From Chrysogorgia sp. JL179-B06 (Eukaryota > Cnidaria > Anthozoa > Scleralcyonacea > Chrysogorgiidae), in contig JAYKKM010000504.1 of the NCBI GenBank assembly GCA_035772405.1, forward strand, positions 3,544,001 through 3,608,000: a DNA stretch of 64,000 bases, read 5' to 3'. The translations under genes and the position numbers were made by a program. A model generated the notes under the pieces. It saw only the letters and a list, made by a program, of their open reading frames with translations, did no database searches and was not told where the DNA came from. Below are positions 46,801 through 55,800 of the stretch, in pieces (positions within the stretch are counted from its first letter, which is position 1; each line of letters starts with the position of its first letter).

Positions 46801-49800
46801 CGAGATTATAATTTAATTGACAAAAAGTACGTTGGTGGTGGCATGCCAGACATCGAGCGTGTCAAGTATGATAAATTGTATGAGAGAGTGAATAAATTGC
46901 AGGACGAAGAGGATAAAAGAGGGGTTAAAGAAAAAGAGACGTCGCTTGTTGACGACGGTAAGACGGTGACTATAAAAGTCCCCGCGACACCAACAGAAGG
47001 CTCCAAAATAGGTTTAGACGACATACCAAACACGGAGAGACTTGGACCAACCATAAACTCAGCAATAACGAGGGACAAAAAAGACTTCTTCAAAAACGCT
47101 CTAAGATTAGACATTAGAAAGTCAGATGGACCGAACTCAAAGGAACTCATCGATGGGTCAACCATAACTTTCGATAAGAGGGACAAGCAAAGCGGTATTG
47201 TGTTTAGAGATGTAAAAGTTGTCATCTCAAGGAACCAAGGTAAGACGTTTCAGTATAGTAACGCAAAAGAAGCTGCTAAAGTCGTTAAAGAGTTCAAACA
47301 ACTCATCAAGCGAGCTGGAAAGGAACACAAAAACACGTCAAGTGGCGTGGTTGACGCACAGTTGAGGTCTGAGGATATAACGCCAACAGAATATTTAACA
47401 GACGCTATAGTCTCTACCGCTAGTGATAGGGTTGAAGACGAAGTAGAGTCACGAGAGAGTGAGCTAAACGCGACGGTCGCTACTGAAGAGGAGATAAGAG
47501 AGCTCGCAGGTGTATTGAGTCCAAAGGGTCCAAACGATATGAAGATACAAGCTTTAGAAATCATGGTTGATAGATACCGCTTGAAAGCTCTAAACGAGAC
47601 TAACCTAGTGAAAGAACGATGGTACAAAAACATTAGTGAGACAGCCGAGTTGAAAGCGGATAGCACACGACTTCGGGAGGGTCTCAAACCAGAACATGAA
47701 GAAGCTAACAAAATTATTGTTGATGAGGTTAGAAACAATGACTTGTCTAGGTTAGAGAGATTCAAGAAATGGGCTAGAGAAAATATGGTTGGGTTGAGCG
47801 CTTTAGCGATTACGATAGCTGGAATTGTGACAACTGTTATTATCGCTGGGAGGTCCGCTGTTATGAAAGGCGCTAAAGCCACAAAGTCGTTCGCACAGGC
47901 TGTTAAGAATGCAATCATGAAGATGGGTCCATGGGCTGTTGGGTTGGCTAATTTAGTTTACAATGCGTTGACGTTGGGTGCAAAGGGTCTCGCATGGTTG
48001 GCTCAGAATCTGTGGGTACTCGCGGTGATATTTGCGTGGTTTGCTTACGACTATTATAAGCTAAAACGGTAGTGATAAAACATATGTAAAGTATATGAAC
48101 GTCACGTCAGCAGAGTTGAGTCCTGGTTTTAGACGAGCGACTATGGGTGTCATAAAAGGGGCGAGAACGCAACACGTAATCACGTTGAACCCTAATAAGG
48201 CCAGTCCTGGCGAGGAACTCTACATTGACATACCGAAGCTCAAGGTTAGTAGCTGTTTGGTGCCTGGATCGTTGGGTCTAGTGTTCGACTTTAAGAACGC
48301 GAACGCCAAAAGCTGGTTCTTGAATAACGTTAGCAAGTTGTTGGTTGAGAAACTTGTTGTGAGACTAGCTGGGGAAATTGTGTATGACAACAATGGGGAA
48401 AATTACATTGGTGTCTATCGCGACCTTTGGGAAAGTGTTACTGCGCGAAATCAAATGATTGACTATGGTATTGGTGGTGAGAACTTGAGAAAGCTAGTTT
48501 CTAAGGATGACAGTGGTGCGACGAGTGGGAACGTCGCTAAAGTTAGTGACGCGTTGATGTTTGGTGTGATTGGGACGAAGCAGCGGATTAAGCTTGGTAA
48601 GATCATGAACGACCATGGGTTGTACGCTCCTTTTAGCATGAACAACAACTTGCAGTATGTGATCACACTTCCGAAGGCCACAGACATCATGGTGGCGCAA
48701 TCCGGTAGCGCTGTGGGCGGATACACTCTGGAGAACCTCGAGCTTGAGTATGAGACGATTGATAACCAGGAGCTCGCTGACGAAATAGCGTCGGGCTATG
48801 CAAGTGGTCGTAGTTTGTCATACGAGCACATCACGTTGATGAAAACCACCAAATGGGACAAAGGCACAACCATTGTGAACGAGAATGTTAATCTTCCAAG
48901 AAAAAGCATGAAGGCAATTGTGTTGCTATTCACGAATAAGGTGCGAACAGACAGTGAGGAGTTTCTTTACCCAAATATTGAGAGCGTTAGAGTCACAATC
49001 GAAGGCGTGCCAAATAGCGTGTACTCACAGGGTATTCCAAAGTCGAAGTTCTACGCAGAAGCGAAGCGACTGTTTGGGTTGGGTGAAGAACACGCTCAGT
49101 TCATGACCATACAGAAGTTCTATAAAGATGGCTTTGCGTTAGTCATCGACTTGAGGAGTGTTCAAGATAATCGCAATATCGCCACTGGCAAGAACATTGT
49201 AAACACACAATCCGGCGTGCTTCTTGAAATCACTAAGAAAGCGACGACTGCAAATGTTATGTGCAGGATGTTTGTGATGAGTGATGGGTTGGTCAACTTC
49301 ATAAACAATGGGTTGCATTCAATCTGGAATTAAATCAAACACAATTTAATGGAAACTCCGTTTAATATGTTAATCGTTGGTATGACAGCTTGTGGTAAGA
49401 CGCATTATTTACTCAACACATTGGAATCTGAGTATCGCGGCAAATTTGACTACATTGTGTTGATTTGTCCTACTTTTGAGTGGAACAAAGCGTATCAAGA
49501 TTGGAAATATGTGCGCGACCCTGACGTGTTAGCGATAGACTGTGCGCAGGATAGTGTTGACGCTGTTCTCAAGTGTGTAACAAATGTTTTTAAAGGCACT
49601 AACACTCTGATTGTGTTGGACGACTGTGCAAGTGGGCAGGACGTCAAGAATAGGACTAGTCAATTAGTCAACTTGGCTTTTAGTGCGCGACATTTTATGT
49701 TGAGCGTTATTGTCATCACACAACAACTGACGTCGATCGCAAAACCGTATAGAGAAAACATTAGTAAGCTCGTTTGCTTCTACTGTCCGAGCAGGAGTGA

Positions 49801-52800
49801 TATGAAGGTTGTTATTGACGACTACCTTGGAAGCATTAGCAAAGAAGAAGCGTCGGCGATTGTGACCGCACTAAAAAATAATAAGTACGCTAGACTTGAA
49901 ATCTCACTGCGCTATCCATACAGTCACGAAGTTGTTATTCCGCAATAAAACATGGGTATAAGTAATAGCGTGATGGTAAAACGCAAAAGTGAGGAAAATC
50001 CCACGATTGAGGAATTAGTTGAGGAGACTGATGGTACTTCGACTGTGGAAGACAACATTGACGTTAGGAGAGCCGAACTTATTAGACTGTCTGGTGATGG
50101 TGTGGTGAGCCAATCTGAAGCGTATATTAAAAAAGCGTCCGCAAAGGTTATCGACAAGATATGGCGCCAATATGAGTTGAAGAGAATGGAAATCGCAAAC
50201 GCTTTTCTCACTGACTTGCTAATCAGCAAATTCGCTAACTTACTAGATGGGTTGAACGCTATTGAGAATCCTGACGAACTAAATGATGAGTTGCAAAAAG
50301 ACCCGTTATTAAAGAAAGACGTTGAGAGCATTGTCGCGGTTGTGACGCCATACGTGCCTTTCTTGGGCTTGTTGTCGGGAGGAATCACAACGTCGAAATA
50401 TGTGTACGATCACCATTTTAGAAGTGAGGTGACAAACACTGAAAATAGTGAACAAACGGACTAATTCGCGAAACAACCGGCCACCTGTTAGTATGCAAAT
50501 TAGTTAATGTCGCTAACCAATCAAAAGAGCGCCATTTCGCTCCCCATTTGGGTACTTGTTTGGATAAAATATTTGTTGTGGGCGCTGGTGTGGGTTGACC
50601 AATCAAAAGAGCGCCATTTCGCTATCCATTTGGATAAAACATCACCACTAGAATCAAAATCTAGTGGTTTTTTTTTTCGCGCGTGAATTGGAAACGTGTC
50701 GGTCAAAAAAAAGCGTGAAAATTTTGAAGTGACACAAATTTGTGAAAATGTTGAAACGACTATTTTTAAACGTGACTGAAATGTGATTTGGTACAAATTC
50801 AGTATTGTTTCGTGAGTCTCGCGCGTGTTTGACACTAATCGGTGGAGAGTGTGGGGAGGGGTGCGTCAAGCCTAATTAACGACTGCTGTAGTAGTATAGA
50901 ACATGGCGGTGCGAGCTTATTCGACGTTACCCACAAATGCGGGCGCCGTGGCATCGCTAATTTTTGCGCTAAATCGCGATTTGGCGTAAAAACTAACGTT
51001 GCTATGGCACTCGCATTTGTGGTTGGCGTCGCTGAGCTCGCACCGCCATGTTCTATACTACTCATATGAACGATGACGACTATCTAGTAAAGAGTATGCC
51101 TTGTAAGTTTATAATGAGTCTGCAGTTTGGTGGCTGGTACCCAGTCTAGTTTGCGATGTTGCACGTGCTGCCACACATAGTAAGCAACATTCTACTGTGC
51201 ACTCTTAACAAAATCGCTGCATGGTCATAGCATATTAACCATGAGTTGAAACCAAAATAAGCATTCCTTTTGAAATTTTCAAGACGAATTATTTATGTTT
51301 AAGTTGTTTTTCAGCAATCGAACTAAATTATTGTCTGAATGCCCATAATAAATTGATAATCAACCTTATAAGTAAATGGTTTGAACCTAGGAGTACCATC
51401 AGATGTGTGAAGTTGATCGTCCAGGTTGTTGTAGTCTTGAGAAAGACTATTGTTGGACCGCCGCTGAAGCCGTTGAAACGTCAGTCACATCTTGGCTCTG
51501 AAGATGACTGAAGATGACTGCCGCTGAGGCCGTCGAACCGTCAGTCACCAACAGTCTTTCTCAAGACTACAACAACCCGGATGATCAACTTCACACATCT
51601 AATCAACCATATAAAAACATATCTTCGTTTTTTTCTTGGGGGGGGGGCGGCAGTTACCCCTGCTGTCCCCCCCCCCCACCCCATTATGTACAGCCCTGTA
51701 CAGTATATGCCTTACCCCCACATAGAACACCAGTCAATACAGGCTACTAGGTTTAAGCCCTAACTCTCTCCTTCCACATGAGAATCAGACTAGTTGCAGA
51801 GCTGTACAGACTAAGTTGTTTATTGTTCAATATACATGTACAGTACATGTACATGGTGAAGGGGGTAGCTTCAAACATTGAATGGCCGTGGGTATTCAAA
51901 TATTACCTGTACATATATAGTGCGATGTACCCTCAGGCCTTACCTCGTCAGGGTCCAACAATGATGTCTCCGTGACCAATCCAATCATCCCACGCATACC
52001 ACCATATACCTAAAATACAAAATGTCTCTTGATTAGTTTAAATCCTACAACTTATTTATTGATTTTATTTAATATATTTATTGTGAGTACTGTAAACATA
52101 TATACAATAACAAGCATAAAAGGACAAGAAATTAAAAATGCAACAGGCAGAAGAAACAGGACTGAACATTATAATGTTTTGTGCGAAGGCCTTTCATCAG
52201 AGAATGAAATGTAAAGTCTCTTGATTATACTTTGGCCAAGGAGCAACAATTTTAGTAACTTGTCAAGAGGGATGATTGAAGGGTTCGTTAAAATTTCAAA
52301 ATGACTACCGGAATAAAATTAAGATGTTAAAATTAATAAAATGATTAAAATTATGATGATTAAAATTAATAAAATTAAGATGTCATATGCAGTCTAAATA
52401 GAGTGAAATGCCAAATATTACTTGTAATATACGATTACAATAATATATACAGAACTTAATTGTGACTAGGCTCTTGGCAATGGCCTCCGTAGCTCAGTGG
52501 TCAATCTCTGCAATAGCATTACAGTGTTGCGGGTTCAATTCCAGCCGGAAGGCCTTAATGGTGAACTTTTGTGGGTACCGCGGTCAGCAGTACCCATATA
52601 CAGCAGTCACGGCGTTGAGGTAGGTTGATTTAGGATACAGTAGGTATTCATACCAGTGATGTTAGTGACAAAGACAATAATTAAATTTGTATACTGTCTG
52701 ATTCTTTTAAAACTTTTTGCCATGACATCCTTGTAAACTCGCACATCTGTTGTGTGTCCTTTTAACGACTATTATTATTATTATGCACTGTTTTTCTTGT

Positions 52801-55800
52801 AAATTAGCACTGTTTTTGAAAAAAAAAAAAATTGTGCTCCCTGAAAAATCAGTGGTAGACTGAAAGAGTAATTAGAAACTTTTAAGTAATTAAAATAGTT
52901 TCTTTAGACTTTAGAGTTGTTTTAAAATAATTAATGTTAGACGATTATCTCAAGTCAGGTGACAATGAGTTCAGATGGGGTCACTGCTGGTTGAGTGTCA
53001 AATTTGCAAGGTTCACACCTTGCAAATTTGACACTCAACCAGCAGTGACACATTGGTTGAGAAGTAGTATTAGGTGCCGTCGTCCAGAACACACTCCTTT
53101 CAAACCTCGGAAAAAGAAAACCAATGGTGTTGCAGTTGTTCCTGATGTTCCTCTTGATAATGTTCTGGACAGTGAGCCTAGTGAGGTGATCAGAACTTTG
53201 GAAGATTTGGACAGTGAATCAGAACGTGATTTTGAAGGGTTTCATTTTGAACTTTCTGGTGATGAGAACCACACTGACCAGTCTAATGATCAGATGACTG
53301 ACGATGATTGACTAAATTTAGTTTGACTTGTAATTATTTTATAAATTAAAAATATTATGGCCGAGAGAAAAATGTCCTTGGATAGCCTCATGGAAACTCA
53401 TTATCAGAGGATATTTTTGTCTTTGGATGCAAAAATTATAATTCAACCCCTGAGTGTAACTGGGACAACCCGATTTGCTGATAAATTATTCAAAGAAAAC
53501 AAATGCAAAGATTTCATAGACTTTTTTATTCTTACCTGATCAACAGAGTATTGTCCAATTATTTTATCAGCATTTTCTTTTCTGAACTCTGCAACCTCTT
53601 TCTTCTTCTCAGGGATAATATTTCGCATTACATCTTTTAGACTCTGTCACAAACAAAATGCTGGATTTAATATAATTTTAACTACTATATGAACAGAACT
53701 ATACAGGGCAGCAATTTTTCACTGCTTACAAGATAGTCAGATGTACAAGACATGTTTAAAATTTTATATACACTTTCATTCTTGAGTCATATGCAATCCC
53801 ACTGCCCTTTGGTTACGAGGGCAGCCATGTGCCCTTTGGTACCATTATAATATCTTATACTTCGTTTTGAATCTATTTTATCAATCTATTTATAAGTTAA
53901 AATTTATACTGCCCAAATTCGGAAAGAAAAAACATTTAATTTTGCAAGTGAGATGCGTAACGATGAAAATGAGGAGGAACGAGCCCGAATCGTCACCGGT
54001 CGTTGTGGTTGACGATTGGCAAAGTATAGGTTGTGTAATTTAGTTACACAGAGGCACGCAAATGACACAAGCTATTTTCTATGTTACATTATATCACTTT
54101 TACTCAATTAGCATTAATTATTAAATATTATTATTGATAAACATTTACTGTGAGTCCAGTAATAGATATTAAATAAATAAAGGCAGTTAGATGGTTTCTC
54201 CTACTATAAATGAAAATTTTCATTTGCTTGTTTGCCAAGATCCCCGCTGCCCTGAGTTGCTTATGGCACCCCTGGGTATTTTTCATATTAAATAAGACAA
54301 TGTAAGCTAACAGTCCAGTTACCATTGTGATGTTTTAGGTAATGAGTGAAAGAATTTCAATTCTACATTTTATTAGACCAAGAGATTAAAAAAAACAAAA
54401 ATAAAAAGGATTAAAGTACTGAGTATACAATTTGTTGAACTTGTCCAATTTAGAGATAAAGTGAGTCCTCAGCTCATATGCATTTATCTATTCCTTATCA
54501 CAATATTTCTTAGCAAATTTCAGGGGGTGCTGGTATGTCACTTATCTATACACAGGCCTCGAATTTGGGAAAATAAAAGGCAGGCCTTGAATTTTTCAAT
54601 GTTTTTCAGGGCATCAAGGCCAATTTCAACTTTGAAACTTTCATTCAGTTGCTATTCATTGAAGCACACAGAAAGATAAAAAGTACATGTATGGTCAATT
54701 GTGAAATACCTTCTGAGTTTCCATGAAACTTGAAAATTATATTACTGTTCATTAATAATATTATAAAAACTCTGCAAACCGAAACTATGTATAATTACAT
54801 GTATCGTAATCACCTAATTATAATTATAATGTTAGAATATTCAACAGAAAGACTAACAGAGCAGGTGAATTTAAATATTGCGGATATTTCAGCAGAATTT
54901 TAGGTTTTATTGTCAGTTTTACTAATCATACACTTTGTATTACAAAGCTTAATACTGTGGTTGAGGGAAGGCCACTACTGGCCATGGATTTCAGTATATT
55001 TCGAGGGCATAGTGGCCAGCCAACAAGCAGGCATATCGACGGCCAGTGGCTGCCGTGGCCGCCGCTAAATTCGAGGCCTGTATACAATACACAATTTCCC
55101 CAAAAACTTTTTTTTGTGAAGACAGACTTCACTCTTGTAAACCTGATCCACATATATATACAGTAGGGTACTGAATCTGAAATGTATTGAAATGTAACAT
55201 ATTTGTGTGCAACTCAACTTGTAAAGCCATTCATCCAGAAACTACCACGCCTAATTGCACAGGAATATTAACGTTTGAATATTATGCAAAGGATACACAA
55301 TTTGCAATTTTAAAGGAAAACAAACATGTGGTTTAACTGTAAATGCATTAAAAAGGCTCTATTTATGGAAGCAAATTCCAGCACCTCTTGCATAGGAAAT
55401 CCCTTGTACAAGTTTGGGCATCACATAAAGTATTGAAATGATCAATTGACATTTAAAAAAAGTATCAATACAGGCTCTTTACGGCATAATTATCCTACCC
55501 GCTGTCTTTCAGTGTACTGTAAACTGAGCAAAGAAGGAATGAGCTCTGCGTGAAAAGACCAAGGGCAGGATAATTTTGCAGTAAAGACCTTGACCTTCCC
55601 CAATTTTTTAAAACTTTTAAATTGTTTTGTAATGTTTTGTTTTGTAACTGGTCTTTGCCTGTTTATAAAGACCGCTCAGGGACCAACCCAAGGCAGAAAA
55701 GCTGTATTTAATAAGACTGCTAATGATTCATTTGCCATATAATAATAGTGATTAAATGTCCAGGGAGGATTTAGCCCTCAGGACATTCACAAATCTTCCC

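Larger units (their letters stand above)
33048..51062. mobile_element. Maverick/Polinton, 18,015 bp, full length
   Basis: AG...CT termini, exact CATATG duplications at 33042-33047 and 51063-51068, long terminal inverted repeats and about 18 densely packed genes identify a self-synthesising transposon / polinton-type virus. Diagnostic genes are PolB, a retroviral-type integrase with chromodomain, an A32-type packaging ATPase and a major capsid candidate. It also has thymidine kinase, Bro-N/VRR-NUC and fibre-like genes. No adenain-type protease was recognised. The almost identical repeats and intact duplication indicate a young insertion. It lies in CS intron 4, with PolB read in the same direction as CS. 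Confidence 0.96.
52010..53535 (-). other. CS intron 3
   Basis: A 1.5-kb GT-AG intron with a tRNA-like SINE head (52484-52556) and a + strand open frame containing a 33-bp perfect hairpin (52934-53311). Confidence 0.65.

Noticed and set aside
46806..48726. - strand frames opposite the 458-aa and capsid genes, up to 222 codons
   Set aside because: Ser/Leu-rich shadows of the Lys/Glu-rich sense frames.
52484..52556. Functional tRNA gene
   Set aside because: A and B boxes are present but the anticodon stem does not pair, and a second truncated copy exists. Called a SINE head instead.
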